From assembly GCA_937927965.1 (NCBI GenBank), contig CALEZA010000033.1, positions 1 through 10,516 of the forward strand: a stretch of 10,516 bases of DNA. Reading direction: 5' to 3'. Below are positions 1 through 8,444 of the stretch, in pieces (position 1 is the first letter of the stretch; every line of letters begins with the position of its first letter). This DNA comes from an uncultured Candidatus Planktophila sp. (GTDB taxonomy: Bacteria > Actinomycetota > Actinomycetes > Nanopelagicales > Nanopelagicaceae). The notes beneath the pieces were generated by a model that was not told where the DNA came from, did not search any database, and worked only from the letters and a program-made list of their open reading frames with translations. A program made the translations under genes and the position numbers.

Positions 1-2
1 AT

Positions 3-227
3 GTTATGTTGAAACCAGAGATCCTCGACCCACAAGGTAAGGCTGTTGCATCAGCACTTCCTCGCTTGGGCTTCACCTTTGCAACTGATGTGAGACAAGG
101 AAAGCGATTTGAGATCTCAGTCGATGGTGAGCCAACAGCTGCTCAATTAGCTGAGGTGGAGGCTGCCGCTGAGAAGTTGCTCTCTAACCCAGTGATTGAA
201 AATTTCACCATTCGAGTGGAGAAGTAA
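3..227 (+). CDS. purS: PurS subunit of phosphoribosylformylglycinamidine (FGAM) synthase, 5' end cut by window
   Basis: PurS is the small structural subunit of the three-part FGAM synthase (PurS-PurQ-PurL), which converts FGAR, ATP and glutamine to FGAM in the fourth step of purine synthesis. It bridges PurQ and PurL and helps pass ammonia between them. The frame is open back to the window edge, with a Val codon just before the first visible ATG at position 6. Family members read about like VxVMLKPEILDPQG near the N-terminus, so this ATG is almost certainly internal and some 5-8 codons lie outside the window. The visible 73-74 residues keep the family pattern: KPEILDPQGKAV, then ALPRLGF, then the C-terminal NPVIENFTI strand. 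purQ starts 6 nt after the stop, in line with an operon. Identification is firm; the true start is not visible. Confidence 0.95.
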   Translation, partial: VMLKPEILDPQGKAVASALPRLGFTFATDVRQGKRFEISVDGEPTAAQLAEVEAAAEKLLSNPVIENFTIRVEK

Positions 228-233
228 GTAGAT

Positions 234-914
234 ATGAAAATCGGTGTAGTTACCTTTCCAGGCACTCTCGATGATCGAGATGCTGCTCGTGCTGTGCGCT
301 ATGCAGGCGGTGAAGCCGTAGCCCTCTGGCACGATGATGCTGATCTCAAGAGCGTCGATGCCGTCATCCTCCCAGGAGGCTTCTCCTATGGGGATTATCT
401 GCGGTGTGGAGCAATCTCACGCTTTTCTCCTGTGATGGAGCCGCTCATAGCAGCAGCTAATGCAGGCATGCCGCTACTTGGAATCTGTAATGGATTTCAG
501 GTTCTAGCAGAGGCCCACCTATTGCCAGGAGCTCTCACTCGTAATCAGCACCTTCACTTCCTCTGCCTCGATCAAAAGATTTCTATTGAGAATAATGCAA
601 CAGCTTGGACCAACTCTTTCTCAACTGGTCAGGAAATTGTGATTCCTCTTAAAAATGGTGAGGGTTCATACCAGTGTGACGATGAGACTCTCAAAATGCT
701 TGAAGGAGAAGGTCGAATCATCGCTCGTTATGTGGGAGAAAACCCAAATGGATCACGCAATCTCATCGCTGGAATCACTAATGAACGAGGCAACATCGTC
801 GGCTTGATGCCACATCCAGAACACGCAATTGATGAACTGACTGGCCCCACCGCCGATGGACTTGGCTTCTTCACCTCCGTTATTTCAGCAATGGCATCGG
901 GAGGAATTAAGTAA
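234..914 (+). CDS. purQ: PurQ, glutamine amidotransferase subunit of FGAM synthase
   Basis: This class I (triad) glutaminase releases ammonia from glutamine and supplies it to PurL. The 226-aa length is normal for the free-standing PurQ of Gram-positive bacteria. Visible features are the N-terminal [16 protein letters not shown], the oxyanion region [15 protein letters not shown] (about residues 46-60), the nucleophile elbow LLGICNGFQ with catalytic Cys85, and MPHPEHA with His194 and Glu196 completing the triad. The gene begins 6 nt after purS, with a purine-rich GAGAAG upstream as a modest Shine-Dalgarno. It ends in a one-base TAATG overlap with purL, so the two are probably translationally coupled. 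The protein is cytoplasmic. Nothing looks damaged or unusual. Confidence 0.98.
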   Translation: MKIGVVTFPGTLDDRDAARAVRYAGGEAVALWHDDADLKSVDAVILPGGFSYGDYLRCGAISRFSPVMEPLIAAANAGMPLLGICNGFQVLAEAHLLPGALTRNQHLHFLCLDQKISIENNATAWTNSFSTGQEIVIPLKNGEGSYQCDDETLKMLEGEGRIIARYVGENPNGSRNLIAGITNERGNIVGLMPHPEHAIDELTGPTADGLGFFTSVISAMASGGIK

Positions 915-3145
915 TGTCACTCGATACAGTTGCAAAAGCAGCAGCAAATCCAGACTCACCACAACCATTTGCAGAGCTCGGTCTAAAGCCAGATGAATAT
1001 GCTCGCATTAAAGAGATCTTGGGTCGTCGTCCAACTTCTTCAGAGTTAGCTATGTATTCAGTGATGTGGTCTGAGCACTGCTCTTATAAATCATCAAAAG
1101 TTCATCTCAAGCAATTTGGGGAAAAGGCAGTTAAGACAGATGCGCTACTCGTTGGAATTGGCGAGAATGCCGGTGTTGTTGATGTTGGACAGGGTTATGC
1201 CGTCACATTCAAGATTGAATCTCATAACCACCCATCTTTTATTGAGCCTTATCAAGGCGCTGCAACAGGTGTGGGAGGAATTGTTCGCGACATTCTCACA
1301 ATGGGCGCTCGTCCAATTGCGGTAATGGATCCACTTCGTTTTGGTCCTGCCGATGCTCCAGATACTCGTCGAGTTCTTCCTGGTGTGATCGCAGGAGTTG
1401 GTGGATATGGAAACTGTTTAGGCCTACCCAATATTGGTGGAGAAGTTGTCTTCGATGAGACTTATCTTGGAAATCCACTGGTGAATGCTCTCTGCGTGGG
1501 AGTCATGAAACATAGCGATATCAAGCTCGCAAAGGCTGCTGGAGCTGGAAATCTTGTTGTGCTCTACGGAGCAAAGACAGGTGGCGATGGCATCGGTGGA
1601 GTATCTGTCCTTGCATCCGAAACTTTTGAGTCAAAGGGACCTGCAAAGCGACCTGCCGTTCAAGTGGGAGATCCATTTGTGGAGAAAGTTCTAATCGAAT
1701 GCTCTCTTGAGATATTTGCAGAAGATCTCGTTGTCGGTATTCAAGATCTTGGAGGAGCAGGACTTTCCTGTGCAACTTCAGAGTTAGCATCAGGTGGCTC
1801 TGGGGGCATGAAAGTGCAGTTGGACAAAGTGCCACTACGCGATCCATCACTCTCGCCAGAAGAAATCTTGATGTCTGAATCACAGGAGCGCATGTGTGCG
1901 ATTGTCGAACCATCAAAGATTGATCGTTTCTTGGAAATTTGCAAGAAGTGGGATGTGACTTCAACAGTTATTGGCGAAGTGACAGATGGGACACACCTTG
2001 AAATCACTTTCAACGGAGAGTTGATTGTTGATGTTCCACCCCGCACAGTTGCTCACGATGGACCTGTCTATAACCGTCCATTGGCAAAACCTGAATACAT
2101 TGAGCGTGTTGCGGGAGAAGTAATTAATCCACCACTTCCATCAACAGCTGAAGAGATTAAAAAGACAATATTGACCCTTGCATCAACGCCAAACTTGGCT
2201 GACAAATCATGGGTCACAGATCAATATGATCGTTATGTTCAAGGAAATACCATTCAGGCACAACCTGATGATTCAGGAATGGTGCGAATTGATGAGAAGA
2301 CTCATTTGGGTGTTGCAGTGGCAACAGATGCAAATGCCAACTGGTCTTATCTCAATCCCTATGAGGGAGCAAAGCTTGCACTTGCCGAAGCTGCACGCAA
2401 CATTGCTACAGCAGGAGCAACTCCACTTGCGGTTACTAACTGCCTCAACTTTGGATCTCCTGAAGATCCTGGTGTGATGTGGCAATTTGCTGAATCTGTG
2501 CGTGGTCTTGCAGATGGGTGTTTGGAGATGGGACTTCCAGTAACGGGTGGCAATGTCTCTTTCTACAACCAGACTGGATCCGTTGCGATTCTTCCAACTC
2601 CTGTTATTGGAGTTCTTGGAGTCATCGAAGATGTTCGCAAGAGGACTCCAATGTCCTTTAATGAGGCGGGTTTGGAGCTCTTTCTCTTAGGTGAGACCGA
2701 TGAGAATCTCTCAGGAAGTGAATGGGCATATCTACATGGAATGCGTGGAGGAGTAGCTCCAACGGCTGATCTGGCTCGAGAGATGCGCCTAATCGACCTT
2801 CTTGTGACAGCAAACAAGAGCCAGCTATTCCAAGCAGCTCATGACCTAAGCCAAGGTGGACTGACCTCAACGATTGTTGAGATGGTCCTTCGCTATGGGG
2901 TGGGAGCCACACTCACAATCGATAATCCTGGAGTCGCACTCGTGAGTGAAACTCCTGGACGAGTTCTTGTCGCAATCAAAGGCGCAGATGTTTCAACTCT
3001 TGAGTCACTTGCTACCTCACACTCCATCGCCTTGAGCAAGATCGGCGTAACAGGGGGAGATGCACTTGTAGTAAATGGTGCAATGATTTCACTCTCTGAA
3101 CTTCGCATCGCTCACACCGAGACCTTTAAGAAGTTATTCGGTTAA
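914..3145 (+). CDS. purL: PurL, synthase subunit of FGAM synthase (small type)
   Basis: PurL uses ATP and ammonia from PurQ to turn FGAR into FGAM. At 743 aa it is the small PurL that needs separate PurS and PurQ, not the ~1300-aa fused enzyme, matching the two genes just upstream. Visible motifs are [11 protein letters not shown] (His55), [23 protein letters not shown] (about 100-122, His104 and His106, ATP/Mg region), the first AIRS-like half with SESQERM (321-327), and the second half with GGNVSFYN (545-552) and HDLSQGGL (643-650). The start overlaps the purQ stop by one base and has a strong GGAGG at 900-904. The sterol-carrier-like gene follows after only 3 nt. A 147-aa reverse-strand open frame inside it is a shadow of this gene. 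Confidence 0.98.
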   Translation: MSLDTVAKAAANPDSPQPFAELGLKPDEYARIKEILGRRPTSSELAMYSVMWSEHCSYKSSKVHLKQFGEKAVKTDALLVGIGENAGVVDVGQGYAVTFKIESHNHPSFIEPYQGAATGVGGIVRDILTMGARPIAVMDPLRFGPADAPDTRRVLPGVIAGVGGYGNCLGLPNIGGEVVFDETYLGNPLVNALCVGVMKHSDIKLAKAAGAGNLVVLYGAKTGGDGIGGVSVLASETFESKGPAKRPAVQVGDPFVEKVLIECSLEIFAEDLVVGIQDLGGAGLSCATSELASGGSGGMKVQLDKVPLRDPSLSPEEILMSESQERMCAIVEPSKIDRFLEICKKWDVTSTVIGEVTDGTHLEITFNGELIVDVPPRTVAHDGPVYNRPLAKPEYIERVAGEVINPPLPSTAEEIKKTILTLASTPNLADKSWVTDQYDRYVQGNTIQAQPDDSGMVRIDEKTHLGVAVATDANANWSYLNPYEGAKLALAEAARNIATAGATPLAVTNCLNFGSPEDPGVMWQFAESVRGLADGCLEMGLPVTGGNVSFYNQTGSVAILPTPVIGVLGVIEDVRKRTPMSFNEAGLELFLLGETDENLSGSEWAYLHGMRGGVAPTADLAREMRLIDLLVTANKSQLFQAAHDLSQGGLTSTIVEMVLRYGVGATLTIDNPGVALVSETPGRVLVAIKGADVSTLESLATSHSIALSKIGVTGGDALVVNGAMISLSELRIAHTETFKKLFG

Positions 3146-3148
3146 GAA

Positions 3149-3445
3149 ATGCGCGATCCATTGATCCTTCAAGAAGTGAAAGAAAGTTTGGCACTTCTTG
3201 TGGAGAAATATCCTGGAAGAGCGGTTGAGGTGAGAATTCCTCCCTATGCTGCCGTGCAGTGTGGCGATGGACCAAAACACACTCGTGGCACTCCTCCCAA
3301 TGTGATTGAAATGGATGCAGATACTTGGCTGAAGTTAGTCAGTGGCGAGCTTTCTTGGGCAGATGCATATAGCGATGGATTAATTGCAGCTTCTGGAGTT
3401 CGTGCAGATTTAAGTCATCTACTACCGCTAAGGAGTAACTCATGA
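3149..3445 (+). CDS. Sterol-carrier-family small protein of the actinobacterial purine operon
   Basis: The 98-aa protein matches a small actinobacterial family usually annotated 'sterol carrier family protein'. It carries the signature [13 protein letters not shown] (26-38), [14 protein letters not shown] (41-54), [15 protein letters not shown] (59-73) and [14 protein letters not shown] (81-94). The family resembles the SCP-2/MDMPI fold, which often binds hydrophobic ligands, but its substrate is unknown to me. No signal peptide or membrane segment is seen, so it should be cytoplasmic. It starts 3 nt after purL with only a weak AAGAAG upstream, and its stop overlaps the purF start in a 4-base ATGA. 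It must therefore be co-expressed with the purine genes. From memory the family lies in purine clusters in other Actinobacteria too, which suggests a linked but unproven role. Confidence 0.85.
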   Translation: MRDPLILQEVKESLALLVEKYPGRAVEVRIPPYAAVQCGDGPKHTRGTPPNVIEMDADTWLKLVSGELSWADAYSDGLIAASGVRADLSHLLPLRSNS

Positions 3446-4914
3446 CCCGCAGAGCAGATGGAAACCTCAATCACAATCTTCTCGATGAAGATAAAGGACC
3501 ACAAGATGCATGTGGAGTCTTTGGAGTTTATGCACCCAGTGAAGAGGTTGCAAAGCTAACTTTCTATGGTCTCTATGCTCTACAACATCGTGGACAAGAG
3601 TCAGCGGGCATTGCAACTAGTGATGGAGAGAGAATCCTCATCTTTAAAGATATGGGTCTTGTCTCTCAAGTCTTTACAGAAAGCGACCTGGCTTCATTAG
3701 TGGGAGATATCGCTATTGGACATTGCCGCTATAGCACGACTGGATCAAGCACTTGGGTCAATGCTCAGCCCACACTCCGCCCCACCAAATACGGCACCAT
3801 TGCCCTTGGTCACAACGGAAACCTCACCAACACAGGCGAACTCTTTGATCTTGTGCGCGAGCTTGAGAAAGATCCACCAAAGCTAGGTCGCGGAGCAACA
3901 ACGGATACTGAAATTATGACCGCACTTATTGGTCTACAAGATCACGAAACTATCGAAGAAAATATTGTTGCAGTACTTCCCATGCTGCAAGGAGCCTTCT
4001 CTCTCGTCATTATGGATGAGACAACTCTCTATGCAGCTCGAGATCTCAATGGCGTGAGACCACTTGTCTTGGGAGAGCTTGAGAGGGGATGGGTTGTTGC
4101 CTCTGAAACTGCAGCCCTAGATATCGTGGGCGCAACATTTGTGCGAGAGATTGAGCCTGGTGAATTTATCGCTATCGATGAAGATGGCGTGCGATCACAG
4201 ATGTGGGGAACTCCAAATCCTAAAGGCTGCATCTTTGAGTATGTCTATCTTGCTCGCCCTGACACCACGATTGCAGGTCAAGGTATACATGCAGTCAGAG
4301 GAAAGATTGGTCGACAACTTGCAGTTGAAGCTCCAGTAAATGCAGATTTAGTTATTCCGGTCCCTGAATCAGGCACACCCGCTGCAATTGGTTTTGCAAA
4401 AGAATCTGGAATTCCTTATGGACTTGGCTTGGTAAAGAACTCCTATGTGGGAAGAACATTTATTCAACCTTCGCAAACAATTCGTCAATTAGGTATCCGT
4501 CTGAAGCTCAACCCTTTGAGAGAGATTATTGAAGGCAAACGGATTGTGGTTGTCGATGATTCAATCGTGCGCGGCAATACACAGAGAGCTATTGTAAAGA
4601 TGTTGCGTGAGGCTGGAGCACTTGAAATCCATGTCCGCATCTCATCTCCTCCCGTAAAGTGGCCTTGCTTTTACGGAATTGATTTTGCAACACGCGCCGA
4701 ACTCATTGGTGCTGAGATGAGCGTTGAGGAGATTCGCCAATCTATTGGCGCCGATTCATTGGCATTTGTCTCTGAAGAGGGGCTGATTGCAGCTACCAAG
4801 ATTGCAGAAGATAAACTCTGCACAGCGTGCTTCTCAGGAAAGTATCCAATCCCTGTTCCACAGGATCTCTCCGAAGGTAAGCATCGACTAGAGATTATTG
4901 AGGTTGAGAAGTAA
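3442..4914 (+). CDS. purF: PurF, amidophosphoribosyltransferase
   Basis: PurF catalyses the first committed step of purine synthesis: PRPP plus glutamine gives 5-phosphoribosylamine. The N-terminal Ntn glutaminase domain begins at DACGVFGVY, where Cys24 should become the N-terminal nucleophile after removal of a 23-residue propeptide. It continues with [12 protein letters not shown] (48-59) and [10 protein letters not shown] (92-101). The C-terminal phosphoribosyltransferase domain has the PRPP loop [14 protein letters not shown] (367-380). Cys263, Cys409, Cys460 and Cys463 match the four ligands of the oxygen-sensitive [4Fe-4S] cluster of Bacillus-type PurF, so this is the Fe-S, propeptide-processed class. 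In this class nucleotides normally give feedback inhibition. The start has AGGAG at 3431-3435 and overlaps the previous stop by 4 nt. purM follows with no gap. Confidence 0.98.
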   Translation: MTRRADGNLNHNLLDEDKGPQDACGVFGVYAPSEEVAKLTFYGLYALQHRGQESAGIATSDGERILIFKDMGLVSQVFTESDLASLVGDIAIGHCRYSTTGSSTWVNAQPTLRPTKYGTIALGHNGNLTNTGELFDLVRELEKDPPKLGRGATTDTEIMTALIGLQDHETIEENIVAVLPMLQGAFSLVIMDETTLYAARDLNGVRPLVLGELERGWVVASETAALDIVGATFVREIEPGEFIAIDEDGVRSQMWGTPNPKGCIFEYVYLARPDTTIAGQGIHAVRGKIGRQLAVEAPVNADLVIPVPESGTPAAIGFAKESGIPYGLGLVKNSYVGRTFIQPSQTIRQLGIRLKLNPLREIIEGKRIVVVDDSIVRGNTQRAIVKMLREAGALEIHVRISSPPVKWPCFYGIDFATRAELIGAEMSVEEIRQSIGADSLAFVSEEGLIAATKIAEDKLCTACFSGKYPIPVPQDLSEGKHRLEIIEVEK

Positions 4915-5973
4915 ATGGCTACATATAAGGATTCAGGCGTTGATATTGATGCAGGAGATCGCGCTGTTGAACTCATGAAGGCATCTGTTGCCAGAGCATC
5001 TCGCCCTGAGGTGATGGGCGGAATCGGTGGATTTGCAGGGCTCTTTGATGCTTCAGCGCTGAAAGATATGAAGAGGCCACTTCTTGCCACATCTACAGAT
5101 GGAGTAGGAACAAAGACTGAGATTGCTCGCCAGATGGGTATCTATGACACCATCGGTGAAGATCTTGTGGCGATGGTTGTTGATGATCTTGTTGTCACAG
5201 GTGCTGAACCACTCTTCATGACAGATTACATCGCAGTCGGAAAGGTAATTCCTGAACGGATTGCAGCGATTGTGAGCGGAATAGCACGAGGCTGTATTAA
5301 AGCTGGCACTGCTCTCGTGGGCGGTGAAACTGCAGAACATCCAGGGCTACTTGCCGAAGATGAGTTTGATATTGCAGGCGCTGCAACAGGAGTAGTTGAT
5401 GCTCATCTCCAACTCGGTTCGCATCGAGTCAAAGAGGGAGACCTCATCATCGCAATGCCTGCAAGTGGCATACACGCAAATGGTTTCTCTCTCGTGCGCC
5501 ACATTCTTGCAACTCAAGAGTTGGATTTAACCAAGAACTATGACTTTGAAAAAACTCTAGGAGAAGTGCTGCTCACTCCAACTGAGATCTATTCACTCGA
5601 TTGCTTAGCACTCATCAAAGCTCAGCAAGAAAATATCCGAACATTTAGCCATATCACAGGTGGTGGACTTGCAGATAACACTGCGCGAGTAATACCTGAA
5701 GGTTTGACTGCAATTTATGATCGTTCCACTTGGGCGCTTCCTGCCGAAATGAAGTTCTTGGCTGGTGTGGCAGGGGTTCCTCAAGAGGATATGGAGCGGA
5801 CTTGGAATTGCGGAATTGGAATGAGCGCAATCGTCGATGCCAGCGTGGGGGATTTGATTATCCGCTCCCTTGCTGCGCGTGGAATGAAGGCATGGGTTGC
5901 AGGCCACATCGCAAATAGCGGAAATCAGGGCTCTTCTCGCTCATACTTAGCTTCTGAATATAAGAACAACTGA
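4915..5973 (+). CDS. purM: PurM, phosphoribosylformylglycinamidine cyclo-ligase (AIR synthetase)
   Basis: PurM closes the imidazole ring, converting FGAM to AIR with ATP, directly after the PurSQL step. The 352-aa length is typical. It has the family N-terminus YKDSGVDIDAGDRAVELMK (4-22), STDGVGTK (60-67), the DDL segment (90-92), GGETAEHPG (136-144), SGIHANGFSLVR (184-195), HITGGGLADN (246-255) and NCGIGM (298-303). The His in GGETAEHPG replaces a common Met; I recall this as usual in Actinobacteria. The ATG follows the purF stop immediately, so ribosomes probably reinitiate; GAGG and GAGAAG near 4900-4911 may assist. The short polar C-terminal tail after about residue 333 looks like ordinary variation. 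It ends 7 nt before the membrane-protein gene. Confidence 0.98.
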   Translation: MATYKDSGVDIDAGDRAVELMKASVARASRPEVMGGIGGFAGLFDASALKDMKRPLLATSTDGVGTKTEIARQMGIYDTIGEDLVAMVVDDLVVTGAEPLFMTDYIAVGKVIPERIAAIVSGIARGCIKAGTALVGGETAEHPGLLAEDEFDIAGAATGVVDAHLQLGSHRVKEGDLIIAMPASGIHANGFSLVRHILATQELDLTKNYDFEKTLGEVLLTPTEIYSLDCLALIKAQQENIRTFSHITGGGLADNTARVIPEGLTAIYDRSTWALPAEMKFLAGVAGVPQEDMERTWNCGIGMSAIVDASVGDLIIRSLAARGMKAWVAGHIANSGNQGSSRSYLASEYKNN

Positions 5974-5980
5974 GGTAATC

Positions 5981-7360
5981 ATGGCAAGTAAGTCAAAGCA
6001 GGCACGAGCAGCTCAAAATAAGAAGGAACAAAGGCTTGGGATTTATCTCATCGCTATTCCTGTCGTTGCATTTGTTGTGAAGATGATCGTCGCAAATAAC
6101 ATCATCCCAATAGTCAACTTTGGAGGCTTTCTTCAAGGCGGAGGCTGGCTTGGCGCAGATGGTGAGAATTACCTCAATGCCACAGGTGGTCTGATCACAA
6201 ATGGCTTTAGCTCGAAGGAGCATCTCCTTACCTACTGGCCAGCGGGTTACCCAATTCTTATTTGGATTCTTTCGAAGATCTCTCTGGCTCATGTGCTCTG
6301 GATTCTCTCCATCGTTCAAACTGCCTTCTATGCATATGCCAGCTATTACTTCACCAAACAGCTTGCTACAACAAGAATCAAGAAGTATGTCTTTGCAATT
6401 TCAATGATTCTTGCCATCAACCCAACACTTTCACTGAGCTCACTTGCTGTGGGATATGAAAGTCCAATTGCAGCTTGCATGTTGATGGTTGTAGGCCTGA
6501 TTCTTAAAGCCCAACAATCTCCCGTTGATCGCCGCTTCTGGGTTCGTGTATTTGCAGTCGGTGCATTCTTTGCACTAGCGGCCTTTATGCAACCTCGTTG
6601 GCTTCTCACCACATTCCTTGTTGCCGTGATTTGGGCACTTGCACAAAGCAACCGTAAGCACCAAGCACTCATTGTTGCCATAGTTGTCGGTGTGATGGCA
6701 CTTGCTCCTGCAACTCTTATTCTTCGAAATCAGAGCGCTGGGAAAGGTTCTGTTATCTCCACCAACCTAGGTGTGACAATGCGCATCGGTGCAGGTGATG
6801 AGACAACAGGTGGATATGCTCGTAAAGGTCCTGAAGTTCCATGCGAACCTGTAGCGCCAGCAACTACTGTCTCTGATAACGATCTCGTGAAGTGTGTGAT
6901 CAAGTGGTATGCCAGCAATCCAGTCAAGGCAGTCAAACTCTTTATCAATAAGGGATTCTTCTACTGGTCACCATGGTCTGGACCTATCGTTGAAGGAACT
7001 ATGGCTCGCAATCCATGGCTCAAGATTGATCCCATTGTGAATATGGCTCGTGGTAGCCAACAAGGCCACGATTTGGTCTATGGAATTGTGGGCAAGGTAA
7101 TTTCATGGGCATGGATGCTTACCTGCATCTCACTCTTCTTTATAGGCTTCTTCTGGCTCCGCTCCCTCAAGGGGATTTATAGCCAGCTCGCCTGGCTCAG
7201 TGCCACACCTGTGGTGGCCTCTTGGTTAATTGGATTGGGCACAATCGGAGACCACCGATTCCGCCTACCTACGATGTCTCTTAGCCTCTTCCTGCAGGTC
7301 ATGGGCTACTACGCATTGAAGAAGAAGGCTACGAGCGGCACTTTTACCCATTCTGAGTAG
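5981..7360 (+). CDS. Polytopic membrane protein, GT-C glycosyltransferase-like
   Basis: This 459-aa protein has a Lys/Arg-rich cytoplasmic N-terminus (1-18) and about 9-11 hydrophobic segments, including roughly 19-38, 84-100, 102-121, 135-155, 162-176, 187-203, 208-222, 229-247, 370-392 and 402-420. Between about 250 and 370 lies a more polar, probably extracytoplasmic domain with two cysteines (288, 305) that could form a disulfide. The layout resembles GT-C enzymes of the PMT/ArnT (GT39) type, which take sugars from polyprenyl-phosphate donors. The first outer loop has an acidic pair in LGADGENYL (Asp60, Glu62), where GT-C enzymes place catalytic acids. The GDHRFRLP near 423-430 recalls the HRFR/RYR-x-P motif of these families. 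It follows purM by 7 nt with GAGG overlapping the purM stop. Family membership is a pattern judgement; donor and acceptor are unknown. Confidence 0.6.
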   Translation: MASKSKQARAAQNKKEQRLGIYLIAIPVVAFVVKMIVANNIIPIVNFGGFLQGGGWLGADGENYLNATGGLITNGFSSKEHLLTYWPAGYPILIWILSKISLAHVLWILSIVQTAFYAYASYYFTKQLATTRIKKYVFAISMILAINPTLSLSSLAVGYESPIAACMLMVVGLILKAQQSPVDRRFWVRVFAVGAFFALAAFMQPRWLLTTFLVAVIWALAQSNRKHQALIVAIVVGVMALAPATLILRNQSAGKGSVISTNLGVTMRIGAGDETTGGYARKGPEVPCEPVAPATTVSDNDLVKCVIKWYASNPVKAVKLFINKGFFYWSPWSGPIVEGTMARNPWLKIDPIVNMARGSQQGHDLVYGIVGKVISWAWMLTCISLFFIGFFWLRSLKGIYSQLAWLSATPVVASWLIGLGTIGDHRFRLPTMSLSLFLQVMGYYALKKKATSGTFTHSE

Positions 7361-7367
7361 TTTCACT

Positions 7368-7411
7368 TTGGTGGCAGGGGCTCTGGCGCGATAACCTACC
7401 GTCCTCAGGAC
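7368..7411 (+). promoter_or_regulatory. Possible promoter in the gap before the DUF3073 gene
   Basis: The 75-nt gap after the membrane-protein gene has a candidate -35 TTGGTG (7368-7373, 3 of 6 to consensus) and, 16 nt on, GATAAC (7390-7395, 4 of 6 to TATAAT). An alternative -10 reading is TAACCT (7392-7397). Near the expected start point lies the perfect inverted repeat GTCCTCAGGAC (7401-7411), with too little loop for a hairpin but possible as a protein site. No terminator with a T-run is seen in the gap, so read-through from the purine operon is also possible. Confidence 0.35.
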
Positions 7412-7421
7412 ATAGATGATG

Positions 7422-7427
7422 AGGAGG
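7422..7427 (+). promoter_or_regulatory. Strong Shine-Dalgarno of the DUF3073 gene
   Basis: AGGAGG lies 8 nt upstream of the ATG at 7436, near-ideal complementarity and spacing. It decides the start of this short gene and contrasts with the next gene, which has no such site. Confidence 0.85.
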
Positions 7428-7435
7428 TCTCGCCC

Positions 7436-7612
7436 ATGGGTCGCGGCCGTGCAAAAGCTAAGCAAACTAAAGTCGCTCGTGATTTGAAGTACAACTCCCA
7501 AGAGATGGATATCGATCGTCTCGCCAAGGAGCTTCACGGCGAAACTCCTGCCCAGCAAGATCGTGATGATGACGATCCATTTGCTGAGGGCAATTACATC
7601 CCTCGCGCATAA
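7436..7612 (+). CDS. DUF3073 family protein (58 aa)
   Basis: This short gene encodes 58 aa beginning MGRGRAKAKQTKVARDLKYN, the highly conserved basic N-terminus of the actinobacterial DUF3073 family. It continues with a short hydrophilic middle (MDIDRLAKEL) and an acidic patch DRDDDDPFAEG near the C-terminus. It has no membrane segment or signal peptide, and the charge split (basic N-terminus, acidic C-terminus) is typical of the family. The molecular function is unknown; the basic N-terminus could bind nucleic acid, but that is a guess. The start is fixed by AGGAGG 8 nt upstream. The gene sits between the purine operon and bldC, a position I recall as conserved in Streptomyces. The acidic tail is shorter than I remember for high-GC relatives, in line with genome streamlining. 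Confidence 0.9.
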   Translation: MGRGRAKAKQTKVARDLKYNSQEMDIDRLAKELHGETPAQQDRDDDDPFAEGNYIPRA

Positions 7613-7615
7613 ATT
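7610..7615 (+). promoter_or_regulatory. Candidate -10 element for a leaderless transcript of the next gene
   Basis: TAAATT fits the actinobacterial -10 pattern TANNNT and starts at the DUF3073 stop codon. Its end is 6 nt before the GTG at 7622, so transcription would begin at or beside the start codon. The GTG has no Shine-Dalgarno, as expected for a leaderless mRNA. No good -35 is visible at the right distance (TTGCTG at 7581-7586 is 23 nt away). Reinitiation after DUF3073 is the alternative. Confidence 0.4.
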
Positions 7616-7621
7616 CTCCCC

Positions 7622-8437
7622 GTGAGTTCTACACCGTATGTAGCATCGCTACGAATCTACGAACCGATATCGGCATTTCCCGCTGCAGATCGTCTTCGTT
7701 GGGCAGAAGTTGATGCATCGATAGATACTCGTGAACAGGAACAGGCGCTCGCTCTTCGCAGGGTAATCTCACCTGAGCCACCAGCACTTCGCCCAGATGG
7801 CATCCACATTCTCGATCTCGATGGAACTCGCTACATCTGCCCTTGGTCAACAGCAGCGCGTTGTTGGTCAGCCCTTGATGACTTTAAAGATTCTCTTCCT
7901 TCTACTGTGACACCGTTCTTTGTTCCAGCATCTCTTGAAGAGGTCATCACTTCAGGAATGGAGACTGTAGAAGATCGAGTTCCGCACATCATCACAGAAA
8001 CTTGGATGGTTCCACCTCGATGGCTGGCACTCTTTGAACCAAGCGAGAGATCTCGTGGTTATAAGAACGATGTGGCTTTTTCTATCGCCCGCACATCAAT
8101 TTCGAAAGCGCTAGAGCGTTCACGAAATTCGTATGAGATTATCCTTCAATCATTTGGCGCAGGTGTTGTTGCTCAAGAGATTGAGGCAATTATTGAATGG
8201 ATGGAGCTCTTTCATCCAGAGTCACTTGTTGAACTCGATTATGGAGGATTGGCTCTCTATCTGGATTCAACTCTCAAAGAAGATGGCTTGAGAGGCATCG
8301 AAGATGATGGATCTATTGAAGATGTTGCCTATAGCCTTGCAGGTCTTGCAGCAGCAGATGGTGCAATCGCAGGCGAGGGATATCAGCGTTTAGTCTCTCG
8401 CTGGAGGCCAGTTCAGGGCCTTGAATCTGCGATGTAG
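7622..8437 (+). CDS. Conserved actinobacterial protein of unknown function (271 aa)
   Basis: I recognise the N-terminus YVASLRIYEPISAFPAADRLRW (about 6-27) as that of an actinobacterial family found beside bldC, but I know no function for it. The protein is soluble and acidic, with no signal peptide, membrane segment or nucleotide-binding loop. Notable stretches are DLDGTRYICPWSTAARCW (65-82), a Trp/Pro-rich WMVPPRWLALFEPSERS (128-144), a helical region around 161-197 rich in Glu and Ile, and a C-terminus SLAGLAAADGAIAGEGYQRLVSRWRP (238-263). The start is GTG at 7622; the only upstream codons in frame before the DUF3073 stop are ATT, CTC and CCC, and the conserved N-terminus begins right after GTG, so the choice is secure. 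There is no Shine-Dalgarno; see the TAAATT element. The stop is followed by the bldC control region. Confidence 0.75.
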   Translation: MSSTPYVASLRIYEPISAFPAADRLRWAEVDASIDTREQEQALALRRVISPEPPALRPDGIHILDLDGTRYICPWSTAARCWSALDDFKDSLPSTVTPFFVPASLEEVITSGMETVEDRVPHIITETWMVPPRWLALFEPSERSRGYKNDVAFSIARTSISKALERSRNSYEIILQSFGAGVVAQEIEAIIEWMELFHPESLVELDYGGLALYLDSTLKEDGLRGIEDDGSIEDVAYSLAGLAAADGAIAGEGYQRLVSRWRPVQGLESAM

Positions 8438-8444
8438 GCTCATA

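Noticed and set aside
6..8. ATG at position 6 as the purS start
   Set aside because: The frame is open upstream to the window edge and family members have several residues before this Met, so it is more likely internal.
1521..1964. 147-aa reverse-strand open frame inside purL
   Set aside because: It lies wholly within purL, whose family motifs are continuous there; the reverse product is rich in Leu, Gln and Arg with no recognisable domain.
4671..5090. 139-aa reverse-strand open frame across the purF-purM junction
   Set aside because: Both purF and purM are clear on the + strand, and the reverse product is Ser-rich with no family resemblance; a shadow frame.
6346..6681. 111-aa reverse-strand open frame inside the membrane-protein gene
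   Set aside because: The + strand frame has a Shine-Dalgarno, operon spacing and continuous membrane segments; the reverse frame has none of these.
7403..7427. Possible leader hairpin hiding the DUF3073 Shine-Dalgarno (CCTC with GAGG)
   Set aside because: Only 4 bp pair across a long loop, too weak to support a switch; no riboswitch-like structure is visible.
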